From Paenibacillus glycanilyticus NBRC 16618 (GTDB lineage: Bacteria; Bacillota; Bacilli; Paenibacillales; Paenibacillaceae), in the NCBI RefSeq assembly GCF_004000805.1, contig NZ_BILY01000002.1, positions 124,001 through 188,000 on the forward strand: DNA of 64,000 nt, in the 5' to 3' direction. Numbering within the stretch: position 1 is the stretch's first letter; each line of letters begins with the position of its first letter. The notes below the pieces were generated by a model that did no database searches, was not told the DNA's origin, and worked only from the letters and a program-made list of their open reading frames with translations. Made by a program: the position numbers and the translations under genes. Of the stretch, positions 1 through 8,862 are shown in pieces.

Positions 1-114
1 TACGCTGAGCAAATGGGCGGGGTAATCCGTTGGGGTATAGGGTTGAAGCCGGCTATATTTTTCGCTACAATCAACCTAGCTTTTGTTGGACGAATAGAGA
101 CAGGAGAGAGAGAC

Positions 115-921
115 ATGTACAAATTAATTGCAATCGATGTCGATGATACGCTTCTTAATGACGAGTTAATCGTGACCGAAGGCACGAAAAAGGCGATGGA
201 GGAAGCCATTGCGTTAGGCGTAACCGTTACCCTGGCCACGGGACGGATGTATGCTTCGGCCAAAAAAATCGCGGATCAGATCCAGTTGAACGTTCCGATT
301 ATTACTTATCAGGGCTCGCTTGTGAAGACGCTCCTGGATGGGAAAGTGCTCTACGAGCGCTGCGTGCCGCAGGATGCGGCGAAGGAGCTGTACGCGATCA
401 CCGAGCAGCGAGGCCTCCATTTGCAGCTGTATGCGGACGATATTTTATACGTGAAGGAAGCCAACGAGAAAGCGGTCAACTATTCCACGCTGACGAATAT
501 CCCGTATGTCGTAGCCGAGGATTTCGAAGCTTTGCTCGACAAGCCTAACAATAAAATGCTTATCATCGATGATCCGGCCTATCTGGATCAGCTCGCCGAA
601 GAGTTAAAGCCTATTATTGGCGACCGGGTCCATATTACGAAATCCAAGCCTCATTACCTCGAGTTTATGCACAAGGAAGGCACAAAAGGCCATGCGCTTC
701 GGTTTATGGCCGAGCATTTGGGCTGCGGAGTCGAGCAGACCATCGCGATTGGCGATGCGTGGAATGACCACGAAATGATTGAAGCAGCCGGTCTTGGCGT
801 CGCAATGGGCAACGCCACGCCTAAGCTAAAGGAAATCGCGGATTATATTACGCTGACGAATAACGAAGAAGGCGTTCGTCACGTCATTGAGAAATTCGTC
901 CTGCAGCCAGCCGCCGAATAA
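115..921 (+). CDS. Cof-type HAD-IIB family phosphatase
   Basis: A 268-residue cytosolic HAD-superfamily hydrolase of the Cof/YidA class, which dephosphorylates small sugar or cofactor phosphates; the substrate cannot be read from the sequence. HAD motif I is DVDDTLL near residue 8 (nucleophile Asp and acid/base Asp). Motif II Thr lies in TLATGR near residue 42, motif III Lys near residue 200, and motif IV is GDAWNDHEMI near residue 217. The C2-type cap lies between motifs II and III. The start at 115 is chosen because GGAGAGAGA lies just upstream and the protein then begins in the usual family way (MYKLIAIDVDD). A longer reading from position 13 adds 34 residues without a ribosome binding site. 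It is a single gene facing the sulfate operon, with a shared terminator between them. Confidence 0.9.
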   Translation: MYKLIAIDVDDTLLNDELIVTEGTKKAMEEAIALGVTVTLATGRMYASAKKIADQIQLNVPIITYQGSLVKTLLDGKVLYERCVPQDAAKELYAITEQRGLHLQLYADDILYVKEANEKAVNYSTLTNIPYVVAEDFEALLDKPNNKMLIIDDPAYLDQLAEELKPIIGDRVHITKSKPHYLEFMHKEGTKGHALRFMAEHLGCGVEQTIAIGDAWNDHEMIEAAGLGVAMGNATPKLKEIADYITLTNNEEGVRHVIEKFVLQPAAE

Positions 922-930
922 AACAAAGAA

Positions 931-968
931 AAACTCCACGGGGAAGCGGCGCTTCCACCATGGAGTTT
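931..968. terminator. Bidirectional intrinsic terminator
   Basis: AAACTCCA and TGGAGTTT arms enclose an inner GGAAGCGGCGCTTCC stem and are flanked by A-runs and T-runs. It lies between the converging HAD gene and the sulfate-binding protein gene and can serve both strands. Confidence 0.75.
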
Positions 969-979
969 TTTGTTGCGTT

Positions 980-2041
980 TTAAATTCCCGCAAGCACCTG
1001 ATACCAGATGCCTTTTTTCGAATAGAGATTCTGACGGACTTCCTTCCAGCCGCCCAGATAGGAAATATCGAACAGCCCTTCCGGTACGACATACTTATCC
1101 TTAGACTCTTCGGCTACCTTATCATCGACCGAACGGAAGCCGTATTTGACGAACGTACGCTGCGCTTCCTCGCTTTGCAGATACGAGATAAACGCTTCGG
1201 CTACTTTGCGCGAACCGTGTTTATCGACGTTTTTATCCACGACGGCAGCCGGGTTCTCGATCAGGATCGTGTTCTTCGGAACAACGATGTCATACTTAAC
1301 GCCATTCATTATGCGGCCAAGCAGTTCATTCTCGTAAGTAACGATAACATCGCCAACGCCGTATTCGAAAGCCGCCATGGAAGCGCGCCCGCTCTTATCG
1401 AGAGACTCCACGTTCTTATGAATCGACTCCAAATATTTTTTGGCAAAAGCCGGATCCTTTGTCCCCGTCTCTTCCTCCGACTTCTTGAGCCCTGCTCCGT
1501 AGATCGCGTTGATATCCCATTGCGCGCCGCCGGATGTCTTTGGATTCGGATAGAGAACCTTTACGCCTTTGCGGGTGAGATCATCCCAGTCCTTAATGCC
1601 TTTGGGGTTGCCTTCTCTGGTCCCGAGGACAACAATCGATCTCGTAATCAAGCCTTTATTCGGCTGCGACTTCCAATCATGCGTAATGAAGCCTGCGTCC
1701 GAGATTTTATCCAGATCGCCTTCCATCGCCAGAATCGCGACATCCGCCTCGAAGCCTCCGGCTATGGCGCGTGCCTGCGTCCCCGAAGCTTCATACGATT
1801 CCTGGAATACAACCTTCTGACCTGTCTTCTCTTTCCAATAGGCCTGGAATTGCGGCAAAATCTCGCTGAACGCATCCTTCACTACGGAGTAGGCACCGAT
1901 GACAAGCGTTACATCACCGTCTTGTGCGGTAGACTCGGCGGGCTGCTTCGTCTCCTCCTTGCCGCAGCCTGCTGTTATAATCAGCAGTACGGCCAGGAGC
2001 AGTACGGCAATCCGCCGGCTTGCTCTTCGATTTATATTCAT
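980..2041 (-). CDS. sbp: Sulfate ABC transporter substrate-binding lipoprotein
   Basis: Extracytoplasmic receptor that captures sulfate (possibly thiosulfate) for the CysTWA importer encoded just upstream. The N-terminus has basic residues, a hydrophobic segment and a lipobox ending ITAGC, so the mature protein is a membrane-anchored lipoprotein. Family motifs include ADVAILAMEGD, a VLGTREGNPK stretch and PNPKTSGGAQW, the last typical of the sulfate/thiosulfate-binding family. I place the start at ATG 2041 (353 residues) with an AGAAAGAG-type site about 12 bases upstream; an in-frame TTG at 2053 has its purine tract too close. It is the last gene of the operon, 34 bases after cysA. Its position after the permeases and ATPase is a local order; the protein family itself is clear. 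Confidence 0.9.
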   Translation of the reverse strand: MNINRRASRRIAVLLLAVLLIITAGCGKEETKQPAESTAQDGDVTLVIGAYSVVKDAFSEILPQFQAYWKEKTGQKVVFQESYEASGTQARAIAGGFEADVAILAMEGDLDKISDAGFITHDWKSQPNKGLITRSIVVLGTREGNPKGIKDWDDLTRKGVKVLYPNPKTSGGAQWDINAIYGAGLKKSEEETGTKDPAFAKKYLESIHKNVESLDKSGRASMAAFEYGVGDVIVTYENELLGRIMNGVKYDIVVPKNTILIENPAAVVDKNVDKHGSRKVAEAFISYLQSEEAQRTFVKYGFRSVDDKVAEESKDKYVVPEGLFDISYLGGWKEVRQNLYSKKGIWYQVLAGI

Positions 2042-2075
2042 GTTCGTATACAACTCTTTCTACTAAGATGAGTAC

Positions 2076-3140
2076 TTAGATATGAATCGGCATGGGGTCA
2101 ACCTTCAGGCTGTTTTCCATAATCCAGCTGTCGTTATCGTTGAAGAGGTACGCGCGATGGACAAGCACGCTAACCTGCTCGCCAGGCTGCAGCACTTCCT
2201 TCTCCAGCGAACGGTACGTAATAAGCTTTACGTTGTCCACGAGCAGCTCGACCATCCACTCGCTGCCGCGGAAATGCAGGGCTTTCACCGTTGCGTTTAC
2301 GGACGCGGACTGCAGGCGAATCTCGCCCGGCTTGCCAATCTCGATATATTCGGGACGGATGAGAGCTTTTGTTCCCGGGAAGGACAATGCGGCGTCAAAG
2401 CCTTTTAGGACTTTAACGTCCTCCACGATCGTCGATTCACCAATAAAGCTTGCGACAAACGGCGTTTGCGGATTTTTGTAAATTTCCCAAGGCGTGCCCT
2501 TCTGCTCCAGCTTGCCTTTGCCGATGATCATGATCTCGTCCGCGACTTCAATCGCTTCGTCCTGGTCATGGGTGACAAAGATGGAAGTGATGCCTACGCG
2601 CTCGATCATTTCTTTCAGCCAAGTCCGCAGCTCGGTACGAATTTTGGCGTCAATAGCGGCAAACGGCTCGTCAAGCAGCAGCAGCTGCGGCTCGGGAGCA
2701 AGGGCGCGGGCGAAAGCGACGCGCTGCCGTTGTCCGCCGGACAGCTGATGCACGTAACGGTGCTCGAAGCCCTTGAGACCCGTCAGCTCAACCAGCGTAG
2801 ATACGCGCTCGCGGATTTGCTCTTTGGACTGCTTTTTTACCTTCAGCCCAAAAGCAATGTTGTCATATACGGTCATATGCTTGAACAAAGCATAGTTCTG
2901 GAATACGAAGCCGATTCCGCGCTCCTGCGGGGGCAGATCGTTAACCCGCTTTCCATGGAACAGAATATCCCCGGAAGTTGGCGTTTCAAGGCCAGCCAGC
3001 ATACGAAGAATCGACGTTTTGCCGCCGCCGCTTGGACCAAGAAGCCCGATCAGATGACCTTTTTCAATCTCGAAGCTGACGTCCTGCACGGCGTGGAAAT
3101 CGCCAAAGCTCTTGCTCAAGTTACGAACTTCAATATGCAT
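2076..3140 (-). CDS. cysA: Sulfate ABC transporter ATP-binding protein CysA
   Basis: A 354-residue ATPase that energises sulfate/thiosulfate uptake on the cytoplasmic face of the CysTW permease. Visible motifs are Walker A GPSGGGKTS near residue 36, signature LSGGQRQR near residue 133, Walker B LLLLDEPFAAID near residue 153 and the switch histidine in FVTHDQDEA. After about residue 235 there is a C-terminal OB/TOBE-like regulatory domain, as expected for the CysA/MalK class. It lies 3 bases after cysW, indicating translational coupling. Assignment to sulfate rather than another anion rests on the neighbours. Confidence 0.93.
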   Translation of the reverse strand: MHIEVRNLSKSFGDFHAVQDVSFEIEKGHLIGLLGPSGGGKTSILRMLAGLETPTSGDILFHGKRVNDLPPQERGIGFVFQNYALFKHMTVYDNIAFGLKVKKQSKEQIRERVSTLVELTGLKGFEHRYVHQLSGGQRQRVAFARALAPEPQLLLLDEPFAAIDAKIRTELRTWLKEMIERVGITSIFVTHDQDEAIEVADEIMIIGKGKLEQKGTPWEIYKNPQTPFVASFIGESTIVEDVKVLKGFDAALSFPGTKALIRPEYIEIGKPGEIRLQSASVNATVKALHFRGSEWMVELLVDNVKLITYRSLEKEVLQPGEQVSVLVHRAYLFNDNDSWIMENSLKVDPMPIHI

Positions 3141-3143
3141 GGC

Positions 3144-3947
3144 TTAATGCACTTCCTTTCGTTTTTTCGCCCATTCCATTAATAGGAGAAGGCCTACGGA
3201 GAATACGGCAAGCACAAGGGCTACGCCGTTTGCTTCTACAACGTTAAAATTCTCGACATCCTGATACACGAGCGTGGTAGCCGTCTGCGTCTTGTTCATA
3301 ATATTGCCCGATACGACAAGCACCGCTCCAAACTCGCCTAGCGTTCTTGCCACCGTCAGTACAACGCCGTAAATAACGCCCCAGCGGATAGACGGCCAAG
3401 TCACCTTCCAGAATGTATACCACGAGTACGCGCCTAGAGTAGAGGCCGCTTCCTCCTGCTGGGCGCCAATCTCCTGAAGCACCGGCAGCACCTCGCGCAC
3501 CATCAGCGGGAACGTCACGAACAGGGAAGCAAGAATCATCCCCGGCAGGGCGTAAACGACTTTAAAGCCTGTATCCTCGAAAAATGAACCGATTACGGTA
3601 TTAGGACCTAATAAAAGAACAATCATCAAACCGCCGATAACGGGCGATACGGCAAACGGCAAATCCACGATGCTGTTGAGCAGCCGCTTCATGCGGGGTC
3701 CGATCCAATGGGCGCGAACCAGATAAAGCGCCAGCATAACGCCAAACACGGTGTTAATAGCCGTTACAACGACTACGATAATAGCCGTCATCTGCAAAGC
3801 ATGAAGCGATTGCTTGCGGGTTAACCCTTCAACAAAGCCGCTCCAGCCGTCCGCCCACGAGCCCGTGAAGATCTCGATAAGCGGAATAATCAGCAATAAG
3901 GTAAAAACGATATAAGTAAGACCAATCCACGTTCGTCTAATTGTCAT
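3144..3947 (-). CDS. cysW: Sulfate ABC transporter permease CysW
   Basis: A 267-residue inner-membrane permease with about six hydrophobic segments. It carries the ABC coupling loop EEAASTLGAYSWYTFWKVTWP, with the GEFGAVLVVSGN motif shared by sulfate and molybdate permeases further on. The start at ATG 3947 is preceded by GAGGAGG at an 8-base distance, and its ATG overlaps the cysT stop codon (ATGA). A longer reading from 3986 lies inside cysT and lacks a ribosome binding site. It pairs with CysT to form the heterodimeric channel for sulfate. Confidence 0.92.
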   Translation of the reverse strand: MTIRRTWIGLTYIVFTLLLIIPLIEIFTGSWADGWSGFVEGLTRKQSLHALQMTAIIVVVVTAINTVFGVMLALYLVRAHWIGPRMKRLLNSIVDLPFAVSPVIGGLMIVLLLGPNTVIGSFFEDTGFKVVYALPGMILASLFVTFPLMVREVLPVLQEIGAQQEEAASTLGAYSWYTFWKVTWPSIRWGVIYGVVLTVARTLGEFGAVLVVSGNIMNKTQTATTLVYQDVENFNVVEANGVALVLAVFSVGLLLLMEWAKKRKEVH

Positions 3948-4759
3948 TTCCCCGGCCTCCTCGATTGAATCAGGTTGACCGTCCATAAAATGATAAACGA
4001 AAGCGTCAGCAGCAATACCGAAACCGCTGCAGCCCCTTGCGGATTGTCACTCTCAATTTCTCCAAAAATATAAACGGCGGCAATCAGCGTCTTGCCCGGG
4101 ATATTGCCCGCTACCAGTACAACGGCCCCGAACTCCGCTAATGCTCTTGAGAAAGCCAGCATCGCACCGCTGATTACTCCCGGCAGCATGGAAGGATAGA
4201 TGACGCTAAAAAAGGTACGGAATTTGCTTGCGCCCATCGTATAGGCGGCTTCTTCTTCCGATTTGTCGATCTCCTCGAGCAGCGGTTGAACCGCCCGGAT
4301 CACAAACGGAAAAGTTACAAAGACCATGGCGATCACAATCGCCGGCTGATGGAATACAATCGTAAAGCCCATCTTCGAAGCCAGCTCGCCAACAAAGCTC
4401 CCTGGGCCAAGCAAAAGCAAAATCATAAGCCCGGTTACGGCTGTCGGAAGAGCAAACGGCAGGTCAACCAAGCTGTTCAAAATCCTTCTTCCAGGAAAAC
4501 GGTAACGGATTAGTACCCATCCGATCATCGAACCCAGCAGCACGTTAATGACGGTTGCGATAAGCGCCAGCTTAATGGTCAGCAGCACGGCCTTCCATGC
4601 CAGGGGATCCGATATACTCTCCCAGAAGGGAACAAAACCTCTGGATACCGACTGCGTATAAATTCCGATAATGGGAAGTACAATTAAAACAATAAAGTAG
4701 AGCATAATCGCGCTCCGAAATCCGAAGCTCCACCACTTGCTGCGAAACATGACATTCAT
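3944..4759 (-). CDS. cysT: Sulfate ABC transporter permease CysT (CysU)
   Basis: A 271-residue membrane permease and first gene of the sulfate uptake operon. It has roughly six membrane segments, the EEAAYTMGASKFRTFFSVIYP coupling loop and an AEFGAVVLVAGNIPG motif near the C-terminal third. The start at ATG 4759 follows TGGAGGT at about 10 bases; the in-frame TTG at 4777 overlaps that site and is unlikely. The order is cysT-cysW-cysA-sbp with overlaps or short gaps. The region upstream carries a clear sigma-A promoter and an inverted repeat over the expected transcription start (see the regulatory entry), consistent with control by sulfur supply. Confidence 0.92.
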   Translation of the reverse strand: MNVMFRSKWWSFGFRSAIMLYFIVLIVLPIIGIYTQSVSRGFVPFWESISDPLAWKAVLLTIKLALIATVINVLLGSMIGWVLIRYRFPGRRILNSLVDLPFALPTAVTGLMILLLLGPGSFVGELASKMGFTIVFHQPAIVIAMVFVTFPFVIRAVQPLLEEIDKSEEEAAYTMGASKFRTFFSVIYPSMLPGVISGAMLAFSRALAEFGAVVLVAGNIPGKTLIAAVYIFGEIESDNPQGAAAVSVLLLTLSFIILWTVNLIQSRRPGK

Positions 4760-4831
4760 GCTGCTTATGACCTCCAAACCACCGGTTCGAACCGTAGGTG
4801 TTTGCTAAACCTTAATCAATAGTAAATACAC

Positions 4832-4889
4832 AATTCCTATTAGATCACTTGGTATTCTAAATTTAGCAGAGAACAACTGGTCTAGTCAA
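4832..4889 (-). promoter_or_regulatory. Sulfate operon promoter with CymR-like inverted repeat
   Basis: On the minus strand, TTGACT (4884-4889) and TAAATT (4860-4865) are separated by 18 bases. Immediately downstream, AATACC (4851-4856) and GGAATT (4832-4837) form an inverted repeat covering the predicted start of transcription. GGAATT-containing dyads are known for the Bacillus/Staphylococcus cysteine regulator CymR; its use here is inference, as no cymR gene is in the window. Confidence 0.5.
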
Positions 4890-4960
4890 TCCCATATTTA
4901 CATTTTATGCGTAATTGGACTGTCCATTTTTGCTGTAATAACATTCCTTAGAAAATAGCA

Positions 4961-5004
4961 AAAAGCCGCCTGCTGTCTTTTAGCCAAGACAACGGGCGGC
5001 TTTT
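4961..5004 (-). terminator. Intrinsic terminator after the pgi-yigZ operon
   Basis: AAAAGCCGCC and GGGCGGCTTTT arms surround a loop that itself contains a TTGTCTTGG...AAGACA-type inner pairing. On the minus strand the stem ends in a T-run, immediately after the YigZ stop codon. Confidence 0.85.
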
Positions 5005-5005
5005 C

Positions 5006-5638
5006 TTATTCGCCTTCGATATAATAAAGCTCTTCGCCTTCCGTAATGACGGCTTGTCCTTGCGTCAAATCGGTTATCCAAGCCACAAAAGCGTCGGCCT
5101 CCGATACGACGGGAAGGCATTTCACCGTAACGCGATCCGTAAATTCAGTGCCGCCAAGACGAGTGCCCCGGCCGTGGAGCTCATTCTCCACTTTGCCGTA
5201 CCACATATAGTCCACGTCAACAAAAACTTCCCGGTGCAGCACCTTCACGATTTCGCCGGCTGCTTCGATGCCCGCTACCGCGCCGTCCGTATAAGCACGG
5301 ACCAGACCGCCGGCACCAAGCATAATCCCGCCGAAATAACGGGTAACCACAACCGCAACGTTTTTTAAACCTTTATGCTTGATGACCTCAAGGATTGGCT
5401 TGCCGGCCGTCCCGCTAGGTTCACCGTCATCGGAGGCTTTCTGATGCTGATCGCGTTCCCCGACTACATAAGCCGAGCAGTTATGGGTGGCAGCCCGATG
5501 AAGCCGTTTGATCTCATCGATGAACGAAACGGCTTCCTCTTCCGTCTCCACCGGCTTTGCGTAGCCGATAAAACGGGACTTCTTGATAACGACCTCTTCG
5601 CTGCCCGGACCTCTAACCGTAGAATAACGCTCCAGCAT
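5006..5638 (-). CDS. YigZ/YvyE family protein (IMPACT domain)
   Basis: A 210-residue cytosolic protein of the YigZ/IMPACT family, whose bacterial members are of uncertain function. The N-terminal UPF0029 domain contains KKSRFIGYAKPV, RAATHNCSAY and the hallmark DDGEPSGTAGKPIL near residue 70, followed by VVVTRYFGGIMLGAGGLVRAY. The C-terminal DUF1949 ferredoxin-like domain starts near residue 140. Its ATG shares one base with the pgi stop (TAATG), so the two are translated in tandem. The link with glycolysis is positional only. Confidence 0.88.
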   Translation of the reverse strand: MLERYSTVRGPGSEEVVIKKSRFIGYAKPVETEEEAVSFIDEIKRLHRAATHNCSAYVVGERDQHQKASDDGEPSGTAGKPILEVIKHKGLKNVAVVVTRYFGGIMLGAGGLVRAYTDGAVAGIEAAGEIVKVLHREVFVDVDYMWYGKVENELHGRGTRLGGTEFTDRVTVKCLPVVSEADAFVAWITDLTQGQAVITEGEELYYIEGE

Positions 5639-6987
5639 TACAGACGAGCTTCGAGCTCAGCCTTTTCTTTCTCGTAGCCTGGTTTGCCAAGCAGCGCGAA
5701 CATATTGCGTTTGTACGCCTCTACGCCCGGTTGGTCGAACGGATTCACGCCCGACAGGTAGCCGCTGATGCCGCAGGCTTTCTCGAAGAAGTAAACCATG
5801 TAACCAAACGTATAAGGCGTCATGTCGGCGATGTTCACGATAAAGTTAGGTACTTGTCCGTCCGTATGAGCCAGAAGCGTACCTTGGAATGCTTTTTTGT
5901 TAACGAAGTCCATCGTTTTGCCTGTCAGGAAGTTCAATCCGTCGAGGTCAGCAGGATCGTTGCCAATGGTGATGTGCTCGGCAACCTCGTTTACTTGGAT
6001 AACCGTTTCAAAGATATTGCGATTGCCCTCTTGGATGAATTGGCCCATCGAGTGCAGGTCTGTCGAAAAATCGACGGATGCCGGATAGATGCCTTTGTAA
6101 TCTTTGCCTTCGCTTTCGCCGAAGAGCTGCTTCCACCACTCGGATACAAAGTGCAGGTTAGGCTCGTAGTTCACGAGGATTTCCGTTACTTTGCCTTTGC
6201 GGTAGAGCGCGTTGCGCGCTGCAGCGTATTGATAAGCCTCGTTTTCCGCGAGGTTCGGGTTGCTGTATTCCTTCGATGCGTCTGCCGCGCCTTGCATCAT
6301 GGCGTCGATGTCGACACCTGCAACGGCGATTGGCAGAAGTCCTACCGCTGTCAGAACGGAATAACGGCCGCCGACATCGTCAGGGATAACAAACGACTCG
6401 TAGCCTTCTTCGCTCGCCAGCTTCTTCAGGGCGCCTTTTGCTTGGTCCGTTGTTGCGTATATACGCTTGCGTGCTGCTTCTTTGCCGTATTTGCTCTCGA
6501 GAGCTTCGCGGAAGATACGGAACGCGATAGCCGGCTCGGTAGTTGTGCCGGATTTGGAGATCACGTTGATCGACCAATCGCGGCCATCCAGCAATTGAAG
6601 CAGATGCGTCACGTAAGTCGAGCTGATGTTGTTGCCCGCGAACAGAACTTGCGGAGTTTTGCGCTGTTCTTTTGTTTGCAGGTTGTAGAAGGAGTTCGAA
6701 AGCATTTCGATTGCTGCGCGCGCGCCAAGGTAAGAACCGCCGATGCCGATAACAACCAGCACTTCGGAATCGGATTTGATTTTCTCCGCGGATTGCTTGA
6801 TGCGGGCGAATTCTTCTTTGTCATAATTGTTAGGCAGGTCAATCCAACCGAGGTAGTCGGAGCCTGCGCCAGTACCATTATGTAATTGTTCGTGGGCGAT
6901 ACGAACTTGTTCCGACAAATTGTCGATTTCATGTTGTCCAATAAAGCCAAGGGCTTTAGTGTAATCGAATTTTACCGTTTTACTCAT
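5638..6987 (-). CDS. pgi: Glucose-6-phosphate isomerase
   Basis: A 449-residue enzyme interconverting glucose-6-phosphate and fructose-6-phosphate in glycolysis and gluconeogenesis. Length and sequence fit the short Gram-positive Pgi. Recognisable parts are [14 protein letters not shown] near residue 78, [14 protein letters not shown] near residue 143 (phosphate-binding loop), [16 protein letters not shown] near residue 205 and the catalytic Glu region [20 protein letters not shown]. The C-terminal [15 protein letters not shown] contains the active-site Lys. It starts with ATG preceded by an AGGCCTTTC/AAGG-type site and is transcribed with the following YigZ gene. Confidence 0.95.
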   Translation of the reverse strand: MSKTVKFDYTKALGFIGQHEIDNLSEQVRIAHEQLHNGTGAGSDYLGWIDLPNNYDKEEFARIKQSAEKIKSDSEVLVVIGIGGSYLGARAAIEMLSNSFYNLQTKEQRKTPQVLFAGNNISSTYVTHLLQLLDGRDWSINVISKSGTTTEPAIAFRIFREALESKYGKEAARKRIYATTDQAKGALKKLASEEGYESFVIPDDVGGRYSVLTAVGLLPIAVAGVDIDAMMQGAADASKEYSNPNLAENEAYQYAAARNALYRKGKVTEILVNYEPNLHFVSEWWKQLFGESEGKDYKGIYPASVDFSTDLHSMGQFIQEGNRNIFETVIQVNEVAEHITIGNDPADLDGLNFLTGKTMDFVNKKAFQGTLLAHTDGQVPNFIVNIADMTPYTFGYMVYFFEKACGISGYLSGVNPFDQPGVEAYKRNMFALLGKPGYEKEKAELEARL

Positions 6988-7278
6988 GAAAGAAAGGCCT
7001 CCCTGATACTGTTTTTCAATTACCTGTCTTACTTAGCCTTTAGAATATCGGATTTAGATTTGAAAAACAAGCAACAAACCATGAAAAAGGTATGAAGATT
7101 ATCTATAATGATTAGTAAAAGCTTTTATGGCTTGATGCATTATGGAGCTAACCAAGCGAGAACGGCCGCGTCTGCCTTCGACAGCCGGGCAAGTTTCATT
7201 CCGCTCGAATCTAAGCTATGATAGAAGATAAAAGTGATTAATACTTAGAACTTAAAGATACACTGGAGGGAACTGTAC

Positions 7279-8172
7279 ATGAAAAAAATCGGATTTATCG
7301 GTCTTGGCGTGATGGGTTACGGCATGGCTGCGAACCTGCTTCGCAGCGGCTTTGAGGTTAAAGTGTACAACCGGACAGCCGGCAAAGCCGGCGAGCTTAT
7401 CGCTTGCGGGGCAAACGAAGCCGCAACACCGGCCGACGCTGTGCGCGAAGCCGAAATCGTGATCACGATGATCAGCAACGACGCGGCGATCCGCGAAGTT
7501 TATTATGGGGAAAACGGGATTTTTGACGCAGTCCGTCCGGGCACCATCCTGATTGACAGCAGCACGATTTCTCCATCCCTCGCTCTAGAGCTTACGGAAA
7601 CAGCAGAGTCGAAAGGCGCATCTTTCCTTGATGCTCCGGTTACGGGCAGCAAGCCGGCGGCTGAAGGCGGCACGTTGACCTTTATGGTTGGCGGTCCCGA
7701 GAAGACCCTGAAAGAGGTCGAGACGGTTCTGACCGCTATGGGCCGCAAGGTGATCTACATGGGCGCTAACGGCAGCGGCGCAACCGCAAAGCTTGCGCAT
7801 AACACCATCGTTGGCATCAATATGGCAGCCCTGGCTGAAGGCATGGCGATCGCGGCAAGCGGCGGCATCAATGGCAGCGCGTTCCTCGAGCTTGTCCAAT
7901 CGGGCGGCGCAGCAAGCCGTACAGCCGAGCTGAAGGGCGAGAAAGTGCTTGCCAGCGATTATGATGTCCAATTCTCCCTCGCGCTTATGCTGAAGGATCT
8001 CCGCCTCTCCTCCGTGCTGTCGGATGGCCTGAAGGTGCCTACGCCAATGCTGGAAGCGGCAAAAAGCCTATTCCAAATCGGAGACTCCATGGGTCTCGGC
8101 GAGCTCGACATGAGCAGCGTGACGCAAGCCTACGAGCAATGGATCGGCCGTAAGATCGGCGATAAGCAGTAA
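7279..8172 (+). CDS. NAD(P)-dependent beta-hydroxyacid dehydrogenase (GarR/MmsB family)
   Basis: A 297-residue oxidoreductase of the 3-hydroxyisobutyrate / tartronate-semialdehyde reductase family. The N-terminal Rossmann fold opens with IGFIGLGVMGYGMAANLL (GxGxxG). The substrate-binding motif DAPVTGSKPAAEGGTL is near residue 117, and the catalytic Lys lies in GATAKLAHN near residue 170. The C-terminal helical domain follows. GGAGGG lies 8 bases before the ATG. It stands alone, so the substrate (3-hydroxyisobutyrate, tartronate semialdehyde or succinic semialdehyde) cannot be decided. The 290 bases upstream hold no gene. Confidence 0.88.
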   Translation: MKKIGFIGLGVMGYGMAANLLRSGFEVKVYNRTAGKAGELIACGANEAATPADAVREAEIVITMISNDAAIREVYYGENGIFDAVRPGTILIDSSTISPSLALELTETAESKGASFLDAPVTGSKPAAEGGTLTFMVGGPEKTLKEVETVLTAMGRKVIYMGANGSGATAKLAHNTIVGINMAALAEGMAIAASGGINGSAFLELVQSGGAASRTAELKGEKVLASDYDVQFSLALMLKDLRLSSVLSDGLKVPTPMLEAAKSLFQIGDSMGLGELDMSSVTQAYEQWIGRKIGDKQ

Positions 8173-8192
8173 TAAAAAAGTGTAATTAATTA

Positions 8193-8226
8193 TGGCCATG
8201 CAGTTCCTTGCATGGCCACTTTTTTA
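8193..8226 (+). terminator. Intrinsic terminator
   Basis: A ten-base perfect stem (TGGCCATGCA / TGCATGGCCA, 8193-8202 and 8209-8218) is followed by CTTTTTTA. It ends the dehydrogenase transcript. Confidence 0.85.
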
Positions 8227-8445
8227 ATCCCTTCTTGCCTTTGAAATGAACAGGTTAATGGCAAACGGAGCATTTTAATGATTCTGTAGAAGCAGTGTTT
8301 ATGCTTGCGAAGCAGCTTTCTTGCAGAAAGCTTTCAAGCGTTCGCTTTTGTGAAGGGATTCCAACCATACCTCGTTGATTCAAAGGAATCCCTGAGCAAT
8401 GGCGATCGGAAGAACATTGCACAGTTTGCTGTTTAACCTAAATAC
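8227..8445. other. Gene-free, hairpin-rich intergenic stretch
   Basis: No convincing reading frame is present. Two inverted repeats are visible: GCTTTC-TTGCA-GAAAGC (8315-8331), and AGGGATTCC / GGAATCCCT (8354-8362 and 8385-8393, loop 22). The stretch sits between two strong terminators of converging genes. It could be debris or a small structured RNA; I see no clear promoter. Confidence 0.35.
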
Positions 8446-8495
8446 AAAGGGGCCGTCCCATTCGTCATATTTATGACGAATGGGACGGCCCCTTT
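8446..8495. terminator. Very long perfect-stem terminator
   Basis: A 24-base perfect inverted repeat (8446-8469 and 8472-8495) with a two-base gap, A-rich before and T-rich after. It lies 11 bases beyond the ppnP stop and can terminate either strand. Confidence 0.85.
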
Positions 8496-8506
8496 TTCAA
8501 CCAATG

Positions 8507-8824
8507 CTATTCGTAGATGTAAGAGCAGCAGTAGTCGGATACAGCCGCTACTTGAAGCTTGAACTTCGTGTTGGCCGGAACGGTGAACTCACCTTTGCCT
8601 TGAATGTGTACCCACTCTGTTTCGCCAGGGAGCAGCACCTTCAGGTCGCCAGCCAAAATTTCCATAATCTCAATGCAGTCCGTGCCGAACTCGTAGTCGC
8701 CAGGAAGCATAATGCCAAGCGTTTTTTTCGTGCCGTCCGCGAACAGAACAGCGCGGCTAGTTACTTTGCCGTCAAAGTAAACATTAGCTTCTTTGACAAC
8801 CGTTACGTTTTCAAATTGCGACAT
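8507..8824 (-). CDS. ppnP: Pyrimidine/purine nucleoside phosphorylase PpnP
   Basis: A 105-residue single-domain cupin of the PpnP (formerly DUF1255/YaiE) family, which splits nucleosides with phosphate into base and ribose-1-phosphate. Family features are the N-terminal [34 protein letters not shown] and [13 protein letters not shown], with an aromatic C-terminus. Length matches the family (about 95-105). It lies 38 bases downstream of the transketolase gene on the same strand and is probably cotranscribed. That would make sense functionally: ribose-1-phosphate from nucleosides enters the pentose phosphate pathway. Confidence 0.88.
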   Translation of the reverse strand: MSQFENVTVVKEANVYFDGKVTSRAVLFADGTKKTLGIMLPGDYEFGTDCIEIMEILAGDLKVLLPGETEWVHIQGKGEFTVPANTKFKLQVAAVSDYCCSYIYE

Positions 8825-8862
8825 TGAATGGTTAGCTCCTCTACGCCAAATAGCTTATTAAA

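Noticed and set aside
887-2071. A 394-residue plus-strand reading frame opposite the sulfate-binding protein
   Set aside because: It mirrors a well-supported gene, has no ribosome binding site or recognised motif, and is rich in Arg/Leu/Phe typical of antisense frames.
5731-6885. A 384-residue plus-strand frame opposite pgi
   Set aside because: It is antisense to a gene with all Pgi motifs and shows no protein features of its own.
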